Shown here one piece after another: positions 9,850-19,976 of a stretch of DNA of 64,000 nt. A model generated the notes under the pieces. It made no database searches, was not told the DNA's origin, and saw only the letters and a program-made list of their open reading frames with translations. The DNA lies in assembly GCF_027887165.1 (NCBI RefSeq), contig NC_077232.1, forward strand, positions 4,853,895 through 4,917,894, in the 5' to 3' direction. This stretch comes from Monodelphis domestica (lineage: Eukaryota > Chordata > Mammalia > Didelphimorphia > Didelphidae). The position numbers and the translations under genes were made by a program. Position 1 is the stretch's first letter. Each line of letters opens with the position of its first letter.

Positions 9850-11510
9850 TCCTTCCATTTCTAAATCTCTAACCCCATGTGTGTTGCTTTATTTAATCAG
9901 GTTTTTGACTTTACCTATGCATGGAGCTACAGTGAAGAAGGTCCCCTTCCAGGGCAGACCAAAGCCTTCTCAAGCTGTCCAGAGCAGTGAGAAGTAGCCA
10001 GTGTATGGCGGAGGCAGGACTTGGTCTTCCTCATTTGGACACCAGCTCTCTAGTCCTAGGTACTATGCATATAATGAAATGATTCTTTAGGCTCATTTTA
10101 GAGGGGAGAAAACTGAAACTTTGGGAGGGCCCTTTTCATAGTAAGAGCCTAAGACTGAACTTAAACCTAGGTCTTCTGTCCTCTTTCTGGGCCACAAAGC
10201 TTCAGGGTTAAAAGTGTTCTAGCCCGGGAAGCTAACCACCATTTATAACATTGTTTCCATGGGAAAATATGTCCCAAATGCCCAATGTGCCAATGAATTT
10301 TTGGAACACTGCCCATCCCTACTGGCAAGGAATGAGCCGAAGGGACGGTCCAAGACTCCGGTTGAGCTGCTGGTGCAGACAGAGCTTAGATTTGGGTATG
10401 GTGGGGAAGAGGCTCCAACGTAGTAAATTCTTGGGCAACGGCGTCATCTCGGGGTGGTGATGGTGGTGATCCGGGAGCTCGTGAGATGGAAGCCAGCATG
10501 GTTTGGTTTTTGGAACCGCACAGGAATTCAGAAATGGGGCCAGCCTGGCCCTGGGGAACGTGGGAGACCTGGCGATTGGGACATGGGACTAATGAGCTCC
10601 CTTGGGCTATTAATAACTAATCTCAGCAGCCTGTGAAGGAAACAGAGTGGAGGAGAGCTGGAAGCCACGACCCTGGGGCCCTCCTAGGCGAAGGAAGTCA
10701 CTTGGGCTTTGGAGCGGGCTGAGTTTGGGGGTAAGGGACGGTGCCCAGATCCATGAGTCATGCCGGGCCATGCTTACACTAGCCCAAAGGTGAAAGTGCC
10801 CCACCTGTTCCCCGGGCCATGACTTGTTTGGTTCCTGCCAGTCAGTCTGAGAGAAAGGAGGAGGAGGAAGAGAGGAGGCTAGATAGCACTTGGGCACCCA
10901 CCCAGGGATCTCCAGAATCCTCAGCTCCTGGCTATGGCCAAAGCCCATCTCTCTCCCTCCCCATCGTTCTGTTCTGTGGTTTCCCATTCTGGAACACAAT
11001 GACCTCCCTCCCTCCAGCAGGACTGAAATTGCAGGTGGCCCAGAGAGGGCTGGGATGGCTCTTGGTGGGGCTCAGCTGGATGGAGCCGAATAAAGACCCA
11101 TGAAAAATACATGGGCACCGAGGAAGCAGCACAGTTCTGTGGGCAGAGGGCTGCGGAGTTGTGAGGGTGCTGGGAGCTGGGGAGGGTGGGACAGAAGCTC
11201 ATTAGGAAGGGAGGGGAGGGTTTAGTGGGTGGGTCCCCGCAGTAAGCCAACTTGCCTGGAGAAAAACAGAAGCAGCAGGAGACTGGCAGGGATGTCCCCA
11301 TGGCACCTATTGTGCAACCTTGGAGCACTCTAAAATCCTCAGCTTCTGGCCCTACTGGAAGCCACCAAAGATCTGGCATCATTTTTCAGAAAACCAGACC
11401 AGGGCTCCCTCCTGGCAGGGGCCAGACGTCTGAAAGGACACCTTGGCCAGCAGGTCCTACCCAACCCTGACCTGACATTCCCTGGACAACTAAAAGCTAA
11501 TGGCAATCGG
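9850..11510. other. Intergenic stretch with one decayed MIR
   Basis: A weak antisense MIR lies at about 10,085-10,185 ('CTTAAACCTAGGTCTTCTG'). The rest, including the G-rich segment 10,430-11,250 with several overlapping open frames, has no motif I recognise. Confidence 0.45.
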
Positions 11511-11514
11511 CTGA

Positions 11515-11718
11515 CTTTACGTGGTGCTTACTCTGTACCAGCCCAGGGCCGAGCCCTTTACAATGATCCCAGGTTGACCCTGGGAGGTAAGTTCCCATTT
11601 TACAGATGAGGAAACTGAGGCAAAACGAGGTTGTGATTTGCCCAGGGTCACACAGGTAGTGTCGGAATCTGGATTTGAGCCCAAGATTTCTTAACTCTTG
11701 ATCCTATCCACCTTGCCT
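11515..11718 (-). repeat. MIR-like SINE, antisense
   Basis: Well-preserved antisense features: 'CCCATTTTACAGATGAGGAA', 'TTGCCCAGGGTCACACAGG', 'GATTTGAGCCCAAG'. Confidence 0.85.
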
Positions 11719-11988
11719 CCAGTTGAACTCATTAATACCCAACATTTAGTAAGCAGTGTGTATGAGCCAGGAGAAAGCATCTACCCATTACTTACCTCCT
11801 GAAGTGGATCATTTCATCTGAGAACACCTTTACTTGCAAGCAACATTTTCCTTCCTTAAAACCTAACCCCATAGCTTCCCTGCCCCCTCTACTTCCCTCT
11901 GGAGCCAAGCAGAACCAGCAAGGAAATTCCTCCTCCACAAGACAGCTTTTCAAAGCTATGTTTTTCCTCAGCTTTGCCCTCTCAAGTC

Positions 11989-12083
11989 AGAGGTTAAGTG
12001 ACTTGCCCAAGATCACACAATTAGTAAATGTCTGAGGCTGGATTTGAACTGAGGGCTTCCTGACTGCCAGACCCCGAACCAAC
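11989..12083 (-). repeat. SINE core fragment, antisense
   Basis: Contains 'AAGTGACTTGCCCAAGATCA' and 'GGATTTGAACTGAGGGCTTC'. Too short to assign to the MIR or tRNA-SINE family with certainty. Confidence 0.7.
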
Positions 12084-12271
12084 TTTCTTGTTATCTAAAT
12101 GGAGGTCCATCGGTTTGAATGTTCATATGTGTGTATATGGTAGGGCCAGGTGGGGAAGAAGGCAAAAGAAAACTGAGGGAAAAGCAAGCCACTAAAAACC
12201 ATTGCCATTTAGAAGAAAATTCTCTCTGTGTCAAAGGCTAGGGGTGCTAGGAGAGAGCTAATCGCTAGGAG

Positions 12272-12475
12272 CTGCTCCCAGACCTGACCTCAAATCTTGT
12301 CTGCAACATTTACTAGCTGTGTAACCCTGAGCAAGTCACTTAACCAGGGTCTGCCTCAGTTTCTTCACCTGCCAAATGGGCGTAAGAATAGCCCCCACCT
12401 GCCAGACTTGTTGAGAGGATGGAAGAAGATAATGTTTACAAACCTTAAAGTGCTCTATAAATGCTGGCTATTCGG
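12272..12475 (+). repeat. MIR-like SINE
   Basis: Sense copy with 'TAGCTGTGTAACCCTGAGCA', 'TGCCTCAGTTTCTTCACC' and the 3' 'AAAGTGCTCTATAAATGCTG'. A second short MIR fragment follows at about 12,557-12,665. Confidence 0.85.
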
Positions 12476-13167
12476 ATTCTTCCTATGCCCTGATCCTCCT
12501 ACTCTAACCCCCAGCTGGGACCTGATAACAGATGCTTCCAGGCCACAGGAAAAAAAGATAGAGTGCAAAGGCTCTTGGCTCGAGAGGTGAAGGACCTGTG
12601 TTTCCAACCCAGCTCTCCTTCCTACACATGTGTGCCTCAGTTTCCTTTCCTGTAAAGATGGAAGGGGGCTTGAATCTGATGTAATCTGGTGGGATTTCCT
12701 TCTAGCTCGGAATCCCTGGAGCTGCTGGGAGATTCTGGAGAAAAGCTAAGACAGTGGATAAAGCCATGGGCCAGGGGGCAGGACTCTTTCAGTTCTAAGA
12801 CCAGCTCTGAGCCTCCATGTCTGGGGGACCCTGGTTGGAGGTCTCTTCCTTGCTCTGAGTCTCAGTTTCCTGACCTGTCAAATGGGAGGTTGGGAGCCTT
12901 GGTTCCTAAGACGAGCTACAGCCAGAAGGAACCTCAGAACTAATCGCATGGAATCCCTGGCTTTACTGGAGAAAGGAAATGACTCCCACAGTCAACAGGA
13001 GAGCCAAGCTGGCTGCTGTCTGAGCTCCAGCTTTCTGATCCCAAATCTGGTTCGCCTGTTCTATTTCTGCTGCTGTCATGCTAATCACTAAATTGGACTG
13101 GTAGGAAGCACGGCATAGGGACTAGAATTCTCAAATTGATATTAGGATAATCCTAGGCTCCCTTCTA

Positions 13168-13296
13168 GGAGGCAGCTCAGTGACTCAATGGGTAGAGTGC
13201 TGGACCTGGAGTCAGGAAGACCCGAGTTCAAATCCAGCCTCAGATACTAGCTGTGTGACCTTGGGCCAGTCACTTAACCTCTGTTTGCCTTAATCT
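13168..13296 (+). repeat. SINE with MAR1/SINE1-type head
   Basis: The head reads 'AGGCAGCTCAGTGACTCAAT', followed by 'GAGTGCTGGACCTGGAGTCA' and 'GGAAGACCCGAGTTCAAATC'. It differs from the main SINE family here in having 'CTGGAGTCAGGAAGA' between the boxes. Confidence 0.8.
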
Positions 13297-13628
13297 ATTA
13301 GACGAAATGGATTGCTCCAGGATCTTTGCTTGGTGTAGGTGTGCTGTGTTCCATGGAGACAAGAAGAGTGGACTCAATGGAACAGAGAAGGTGCCCTTAC
13401 TAGGCAGAGTGACCCTGGGGAAGTCATCTCACCACATGGAACTTCCAGCTCTTCAGCTTTAGGTGAAATGGAGTTAATGAAACACAACCATCTGGCAGGT
13501 TCATTGAAGGAATGTATGTCAGGTGCTTTGCAGACCTGCAGGGAGAGGGTTCAAATAGGTATTATTCTTAACCGAGTATTTTGCTTTATAAAAAACAAAT
13601 AAAGAATATCAAACCTAGAGGCTGGAGA

Positions 13629-13818
13629 TGAATAATAACCAGCCTTTAGAGGGTACTTTAAGGTTTGCAAAGCGCTTTACAGAGTTCATCTCCTGTGATC
13701 CGTTTATGCCCATTTTACAGAGTAGACAAGCTGAGAGATTAAGTGTTTGGTTTTTTTTAGGGTCATACATACAGCTAGTAGTTGACTAAGGCAGGGTTTA
13801 GACTCAGATCTTCTCACT
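13629..13818 (-). repeat. MIR-like SINE, antisense
   Basis: Starts with 'AATAATAACCAGCC' and 'TTTGCAAAGCGCTTTACAGA', then 'CCCATTTTACAGAGTAGACA' and a decayed core. A short sense MIR piece follows at about 13,984-14,045. Confidence 0.75.
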
Positions 13819-14226
13819 GCTCTCACTTGAAAAGTTCTCTATGACCACGAGTTACTCCTGCACAGACCCATGCCTCAGTTTCCCATTTCATGAAGCGAGA
13901 GGTTCTGATTAGCAGACTGGCCAGGGTCAATGGACCAGTCAAGAAGTACTTACTAAGCGTCTACTCTGGGCCCCTGGAGAAGCAGTGTGGGGTAGTGGTT
14001 AAAGAATGGGTCTGGGACTCAGATGGTCAAGTTCTGCTCTATGTACTGTTAGGGTGACTGTGGGTAAGACCTAAACAGTGTTGCAGGCCTGGAAGTAGCC
14101 AACTAGATCAGAGGCAGGTGGGGCTGTGAAGGGGATCCCCCTGAACCAGAGGCCTCCTCTGCCCATGGGACAGCACTTGGGCAGGTAAGTAGAGAGCCCA
14201 GCCGCCAGCCTGAGAGGATTGATGGA

Positions 14227-14452
14227 CTTGTTTCTATGGAGTTGTTTTCAGTTCTGTCCCCCTCTTCGTGACCCCTTTTGGGGTTTTTTTGGCAGGTACT
14301 GGACTGGTTGGTCATTCTCCTCTCCTGCTCATTTTCCAGATGAGGAAACTGAGGCAAACAGGGTGAAATGACTTGTCTAGGGTCACACAGCTAATCGGCA
14401 TCTGAGGCCAGATTGGAACTCACGAAAGGTGGGGGTTCCTGACTCCTGGCAT
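14227..14452 (-). repeat. MAR1-type CORE-SINE, antisense
   Basis: Contains 'TTCTATGGAGTTGTTTTCAG', 'TTCGTGACCCCTTTTGGGGT', 'CCAGATGAGGAAACTGAGGC' and 'CTAGGGTCACACAGCTAATC'. The same family recurs at 25,030, 45,591 and 60,081. It ends about 100 bp before the CpG island begins. Confidence 0.8.
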
Positions 14453-14699
14453 GGTTGAGGGAAGGGGTCTGCTCTAATCCACTTGGGCTGAGAGGGAGGC
14501 ACCATCCTCCAGGGATCGCACTCCAATCAGAGCCCCGGACGGTGGAGTCAGGTGCGGGGTTCCGAGCCACGATCTAACCCTGCTGCCATAGTTCCCTGCC
14601 CCCCTGGGGCTTGGTGTCCAAACGGGAGTGGGGGTTGGGGAGCTCCACCCGCGGGGCTCCGGCTCCTCCCCTCCCCCCTGCGTCAGGGAGCGTGGCCCC

Positions 14700-14790
14700 C
14701 CGCGGCTCCCCGGGCCGCGCCCCGGCCCCGCCCCCAGGGCGCGCCCCAGCCAATGGACTTGCAGCCGGCAGGGAAGCCGTAGGGCTGTGC
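14700..14790 (+). promoter_or_regulatory. CPT1A: Probable CPT1A core promoter: GC boxes and CCAAT box
   Basis: A GC box on the complementary strand (GGCCCCGCCCCC, 14,723-14,734) is followed by CCAAT at 14,750-14,754 inside 'CCCAGCCAATGGAC'. No TATA box is visible. The arrangement fits the Sp1 and NF-Y control described for rodent liver CPT1. The start site, probably 14,770-14,810, is inferred from spacing only. Confidence 0.6.
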
Positions 14791-14945
14791 TTCGCTGCTC
14801 GGGCCGGGCCCCTGGGTGCTGCCGCCGCCGCCGCCGCTCCCTTGCAGCTGCCCCAGTCGCCACCGCTCCCCGGGCTCCGCAGCCGCCGCCGTCGCCTCCT
14901 GCCCCCGCCGCGGCCTCCCTTGGGCGGGTCCCGGGCCTGAGTTCG
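14780..14945 (+). other. CPT1A: Probable noncoding exon 1 of CPT1A (5' UTR)
   Basis: GCC-rich leader downstream of the CCAAT box, ending at the consensus-like donor TTCG|GTAAGG (exon end 14,945). The protein-coding part begins in exon 2, as in the human gene. The 5' end is a guess. The donor is the best one within the first GC peak. The intron that follows is about 24.6 kb. Confidence 0.5.
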
Positions 14946-16865
14946 GTAAGGGGGGGAAGCACGGGGAGGAGCTGGTCCCAGGGGACCCCACGGGGCTGAA
15001 GTTGGGGCCCTGCGGGAAAGGTTCCGGAATCGAGAGGGGAGTAAAGCACCTGTAAGGGGGCTTCTCCAGGTAGGGAGGGCTACGGGGCCTCGGGCCGGAG
15101 GTGGAGGAGAGCGGGGAGGATCGGGGTGGGGGCGGCGGCAATGGCCTTCGGAGCGCCCCCCTCCCTTCTCCATCTCCTCGGGAAAGGATGTGGGAGGTAA
15201 GCGGAGCAACTCGTTGGCATCCCGGAAACGGACCGTCTTTTGAAGAATCGGAAACTTTCTTGTGGCCCCCGCCCCTCTCGGAGCCCTCGGAGAAGGGGGG
15301 AGGGGGCGCACGGCCGGGCCGGGCCGGGCCGGGAGGGCGTGGCCAAGCCTGGAAGCGACCCCCCTCCTCCTTGGGGGCTCCTGCGGGAGCTGGCCTCTCT
15401 GTCACCTGCTCCTGCCAGGCTGGGTCTGGGGCCAGCGCGGTGCACCTTCCTCGCTCCCTGGGAAGGAAGCGGAGGGCAGCTGGCTCTCCGGTTTCCCCTG
15501 GGAGCTGGCACCGTGTGGAGGCCCAGGGCGGCTCGGGGTCTGGAAGGTCTGGGAAGAGGGGCCAGGCGGGGAGTGAGGCAGAGACACGGCGAGAGCCGGA
15601 GAGCCCAGAGCCCTCTTCCCGGGATGGATACCGGCGACCCCAGCTCAGCTAAGCCCAAGTGACGGCGGACAAGGCAGGATGCCCGCCCGGGTTACTTGCA
15701 GCGACTCCTGAACTGCTCACCTGGGCTGGTGCCGCAAAGGAACAGTTAGTTCTCCCCCAGGGGCCCGCCTGATCGCTTACAGCCGGCCCCCAGCAGCACC
15801 GAGCTGCTACGAAGGGAGGCAGCCTTAGGCGCCGGCTCTCCCTCCCACTAGCCCCCGGGGTCCCGGCGGTCTGCAGCCAGGACTTGGCCCCTGCCTGGTC
15901 GACCTGATTTGCTGGACCCTCTCCGGGGCTCCCTTTGGGCTCGGGGCTGGCTGGCAGCTCAGAGTTTTTGCCCAGTGAATCGAGCGGGCTCCTTCGGGAA
16001 AGCTCCCGGGCCAGAAGCCAGAAGTGCAGGGAGGGCGCAGGTTCAGGCAGACGGCCAAGTGTCCGCGGGGGCTGCCTGTGCCCTGCTCTCGGGAGGAGGC
16101 TGATCCCCCGAGCCCTGCCGTCGGTCACGTGCTCGCTTCGCTGGTTTGCTCGGGGAACGGGCTTTGGTCGGGGCACTTTGTGCCCCGGAATCTGGTTTCT
16201 GGTCATTCCTGATAGACGGGCGAGTGTTTGCTTGAATGAACGCGCGGTCTGCCCCCGGCCCGGCCGCAGGCGAGGGAACCTTCCTGTTTTAAGTTAACCT
16301 GCCCGGGGCTGCGGGCTCCTGGGGGCTGCCCCTCCCCCGGGCGGGCTATCTGAGGCGGGGCCGGGATGGGAAAGGCAGCCTTTGGGGAGCTTTCTCCGGA
16401 GAGACTTTGGGGTGTTTTCTTTGAGTTCTGGAGAGGGAGGTCTGCCTGGCCTCGCAGAGCCCCCTGGGGGGAATGGGGGGTGGGGGGATCCCCTGGGGGG
16501 GATGGGTCCAAGGGAGACCCTCAGGACCCCCAGGCAGTGGCCCGCTGCCCGGCCTAAACTCCCGATTCATCAGCCCAGCTGCTCGGAGAGCCGGGCTTCC
16601 CAGCTCTTGGCCTTGGCCTGCTCTTGAGATGCGCCAGGCCAGCCCGGCCTTAGGGCCCAGAGCCTCCCTCTGGTGAGCCTGGAGCCCGACCTGAAACCCA
16701 CAGATCCGGCCTTGGCCTTGGCCGCCTCGGAGCTGGGCGGGGCTCCCGCCGGGTAACCTTTCGCCTACTTTTCTGGGGCGGTCACGTGATGCCCGAGCGG
16801 GGGAAGGGGAGGAGTGTGGCAGCCAACCAGAGGGAGCTGAACTTGCCCTTCAAGTGCAGGCTTTC

Positions 16866-16867
<2 letters not shown>

Positions 16868-16896
<29 letters not shown>

Positions 16897-16940
16897 GCTG
16901 CCGCTGCTGCCCCCGCCACTGCCGCTACTGCTGCCGCCGA
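16868..16940 (+). repeat. (CCG)n/(GCC)n trinucleotide repeat
   Basis: About 70 bp of CCG units with CTG and ACT interruptions, in the second GC peak. It would encode polyalanine in one frame, but no gene supports that reading. Such repeats are typical of 5' UTRs and CpG islands. Confidence 0.9.
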
Positions 16941-17106
16941 GGTTGGCCAGGGCTGGGGTGGAGGGGGGCAGGGGCGGGCAGGAGGAGATGCTCTTTCTCT
17001 GGCTTTCAGACCGATCGGTTTTTTCTCTGTCCTTTTGTAAGAAAAAACTGTTTAGTCATAGAAGGGAGCGATCGATCACTGGCCAAATGGACCCGTCGCG
17101 GTGATG

Positions 17107-17248
17107 GAAAACCTGGATTTAAATTCCAAGCCTGACACTGCCTAGCCGTGTGACCTTGGGCAAGTCACATTTCCCAGCCCTGACTGCCCTTCTGCCTTGG
17201 AGCCAATGCAAAGCATTGACTCTAAGATGGAAGGTGAGGGTGAGGGAC
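17107..17248 (+). repeat. tRNA-derived SINE, 5'-truncated
   Basis: Lacks the head. It runs from 'CCTGGATTTAAATTCC' through 'GTGTGACCTTGGGCAAGTCA' to the tail 'TCTAAGATGGAAGGTGAGGG'. Confidence 0.85.
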
Positions 17249-17475
17249 AGAAAGAAGGGGGAGAGAGAAGAAGGAAAGGAGGAAGGGTTGTTTGGGGGGG
17301 TTAAGTCATTGTTCAAGTCAGGATCTGCCTTCCAAGAGCACATCTGACTTTGGAAGGCTCTTTCTCCTTTCTGAGTTGATGACCCGGTCAGGCCTGGGCG
17401 CCCTCTCCAGGGAATGTTGGAGAAGACTTGACCCTCTTAGCCCCACAGTGTCATTGGGAATCACCATGGTGATGA

Positions 17476-17718
17476 GGGTGATAATGATGCTGGCTCAAGT
17501 GTTGGGGTCACCAGGTGCTTTACAAATGTTACCTCCTTTGATCCTTGAAACCACCCTTGGAGGTAGATGCTGTTATTATCCCCATTTTAGAGGAAGACAT
17601 TGAGGAGAACAGCTTAGTGCTTTGCTCAAGGTCTCATGGGTATGGGTCTGAGCTAGGATTTGAACTCGGGACTTCTTGATCGAAGATCCAGTATTCAACC
17701 CACTGCCCTGCTTGCCTG
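17476..17718 (-). repeat. MIR-like SINE, antisense
   Basis: Long copy with 'AGGTGCTTTACAAATGTTAC', 'TTATTATCCCCATTTTAGAG', 'GGATTTGAACTCGGGACTTC'. A sense MIR fragment follows at about 17,725-17,825. Confidence 0.8.
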
Positions 17719-18221
17719 GTAAGAATGGAAAGGGTTTGAACTCAAATCATGCCTCCACAATGACTGTGTCTCCCGGCCCCTCGGTTTTCTCAGCTCTGAA
17801 ATGGGTGCTGAGGTTCCTCCCAGCCTGAGTGCTAGCAGCTAACATTTTTCTGTTTCTGATACTCTGCGGCCTTTCATCGATTGCCATTCTCATGCTGAGC
17901 AAATATTGATTGGCTATACGTGGATACAGGGTGCTTCACCCAAGCTTTCCTGCCTGAGTCACGTGTGCCCATGAATCTAGATCCTGGGGAATGTCCAACT
18001 TGGCCTTCCCTGCGTTCCCATCAATCACTTTACAGGGATGAAGCATTCTTAGGGCCAGAAATGTGGGTGTGTTTGTTTGCTTTGATGATAAGACCAGTAG
18101 GCGAGAGGTGCTGCTTTTGGAATCGGGGTCCCCCAGAGAAGGCCAGCCCCTCCCTCATCTGCCACACAGGAGAAGCTAGAAAATATTTTCCTAAGGCTTA
18201 GCTATTAGCTTTCCACGTGAC

Positions 18222-19318
18222 AGTGGCTGCCCCAGCATGCTTTGGAGAACAAGCAGACTCTCTGGAATGGACAGTGATTGAGTGGCTGCAGCCGTGGTCT
18301 TTCTGGGGTTCATTGGAGAAAACACAGTGTTCTGGAGTTCACAGGTCAGCTAGGGAACCGGTACTGACCCCAACCCACCCACAGTCCTGAGCAATGTCCT
18401 AGGAGTGCGGATGGAGCAGAGATAGACATGGAGGGATTGGGAAGAGGGAAGGAACCAGCCTTGATAAAAGACCTACTGTGTGCTCAACTCCTTCCAGGGA
18501 GGAGTCCTGTTGGCCCCCTGTGGTTGTTTTCCCTTTCTGCACCAGGAAGCTATTTTTATTCTATTCTGAAGCTGAACACGCTCCACCTTGAATGAGCTTC
18601 CCCACAAAGAGGAAGAGGACTCAGCAGGGAAGTGCTCGGGTCCAGGTGGCATTTTTTGATGGAACAGAAACTCTTGGTGTGAGATTCGCAGCAGAGACAC
18701 CCAAACGAACCAGATGTAAGCTCGTAGTACGAGCCACGGCCTCGGATGTCCGGACCCACCCCAATGCGACAAGTGTGGATGATCCCAACCCGGGAGAAGG
18801 CTTTGGGGGACGAGACCCAGGACTTCTTTGTGCCAAAGAAATGAGAATATTAGGGCCTGGGCAGAGCAGAATGGAATAACGGTGTGTTTACTCGTGAGGA
18901 AACCCAGGCAGGAGAGGGAGCCACAAAAATGTGCCCGGGTCCTCTGACGGCAGTGCCAAGTGGGCCAAAGAGCAGAGGGAGCCGGAGCCAATGAGGAAAG
19001 CAGGAGATAACAGGACTTGGGGGCTGTTTGGGCAGCTGAGGGCGGAAGAAGATCACGGCAGGAATGGGCCTGCTGCCAGGGCGGATGAGCTGATAACCGA
19101 TCAGAGAAGGCAGGGCTGCCTGCTGATCCTTGTGACTCCCTCCTCTGTGCCAGGCAGCCCTGGCTGGAAAAGAGGAGACAAAAAGCAGTGGCAAGGGAGC
19201 CGATGCCCGCGATAAGGAGGGGATAATAAGGGAGCACCTGCCTGTCCTTGATGAGGTCAAGGCACAGGCCCTGAGTAATGAGCAGTGACAGATGGGTTTG
19301 CCCAATAATTGTGAAAGA
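18222..19318. other. Intron 1 stretch without recognised repeat
   Basis: Contains a 286-codon open frame on the minus strand (18,473-19,333) overlapping other shorter frames. It shows no domain I know, and its start lies in a repeat-like piece. I see no splice-site context for a gene. A short piece at 19,319-19,425 ('ACATTTATTAAGCGCCGACT') resembles an old interspersed repeat. Confidence 0.4.
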
Positions 19319-19477
19319 CCAGCCAGCAAACATTTATTAAGCGCCGACTATGTACTGGGAAATGCTGTGGGTACAAAGAAAGGCGAAAGCTATTCCCTGT
19401 CCTCAAGAAGTTCTGATGACTCCCATAGGATTGACTGGGCCCACAGAGTAGAATTGAGTAGTTCATGGTCAGAGGTG

Positions 19478-19656
19478 CAGCTGGGTAGCTCAGTGGTTCA
19501 GAGAGCCAGGCCTAGAGAGGGGAGGTCCTAGGTTCAAATCTGGCCTCAGACACTTCCTAGCTGTGTGACCCTGGGCAAGTCACTTGACCCTCATTGCCTA
19601 GCCCTTAGCACTCTTCTGCCTTGGAACCGATATAAGACAGAACGTAAGGGCTTTTA
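19478..19656 (+). repeat. tRNA-derived SINE
   Basis: Plus-strand copy, 'GCAGCTGGGTAGCTCAGTGG' to 'CGTAAGGGCTTTTAATG'. The extra 'TTCAGA' after the A box distinguishes it from sister copies. Confidence 0.9.
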
Positions 19657-19811
19657 ATGAAAATAGTTCACGGCCACCTTGAAAGGAGGTCTGGGGTTGA
19701 GGGTCCAGGGATCTGTGTTGGCTTTTGTGTGATTTAATGTTTTGTCAATGACCAGATGGAACTTGAAAAAATAAAGAGAAAAACGCTTACCTTTTGTCTT
19801 CAAATCAAGCC

Positions 19812-19976
19812 TGGGTATTGGTTCCAAGACAGAAGAGTGGTAAAAGCTAGGCAACTGTGATTAAGTGACTTACCCAAGGTCACACTGCTAGGAAATATCT
19901 AAATCTAGATTTGAACCCAGGACCTTCTGTCTACAGGCCTGGCTCTCTATTCACTGAGCCACCCAGCTGCCCCCTC
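19812..19976 (-). repeat. tRNA-derived SINE, antisense
   Basis: Minus-strand copy ending at the right in the complement of the head ('GAGCCACCCAGCTGCCCCCT'). The tail side begins at 'CTGGGTATTGGTTCCAAGAC'. Confidence 0.9.

Larger units (their letters stand above)
14480..17010. promoter_or_regulatory. CPT1A: CpG island at the CPT1A 5' end (two GC peaks)
   Basis: GC- and CpG-rich DNA in contrast to both flanks, with a first peak at about 14,540-15,690 and a second at about 16,050-17,010. The first contains the probable promoter and exon 1. The second contains a CCG repeat and two GTCACGTG motifs. Liver CPT1 genes are known to use a TATA-less, Sp1/NF-Y-type promoter. The many overlapping long open frames here are a by-product of few AT-rich stop codons. 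Confidence 0.8.
16124..18221. promoter_or_regulatory. CPT1A: Cluster of four GTCACGTG E-box octamers
   Basis: Perfect GTCACGTG occurs at 16,124-16,131, 16,781-16,788 (followed by AT) and 17,958-17,965, with its complement CACGTGAC at 18,214-18,221. USF factors and the MiT/TFE group (MITF, TFEB, TFE3) are known to bind this core. The location, 1.2-3.3 kb downstream of exon 1, suggests an intronic enhancer. Function is inferred from sequence alone. Confidence 0.45.

Noticed and set aside
1-14450. A neighbouring gene such as MRPL21 or IGHMBP2 upstream of CPT1A
   Set aside because: Human synteny would place these beyond CPT1A's 5' side, but no exon-like frame in this interval matches either protein.
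14474-16676. Many overlapping frames of 60-245 codons in the CpG island
   Set aside because: High GC removes stop codons by chance. The frames lie on both strands and in all phases and show no domain.
16786-17040. Polyalanine protein of 84 residues
   Set aside because: The alanine run is one phase of the CCG repeat. No splice or homology support exists, and an untranslated leader is more likely.
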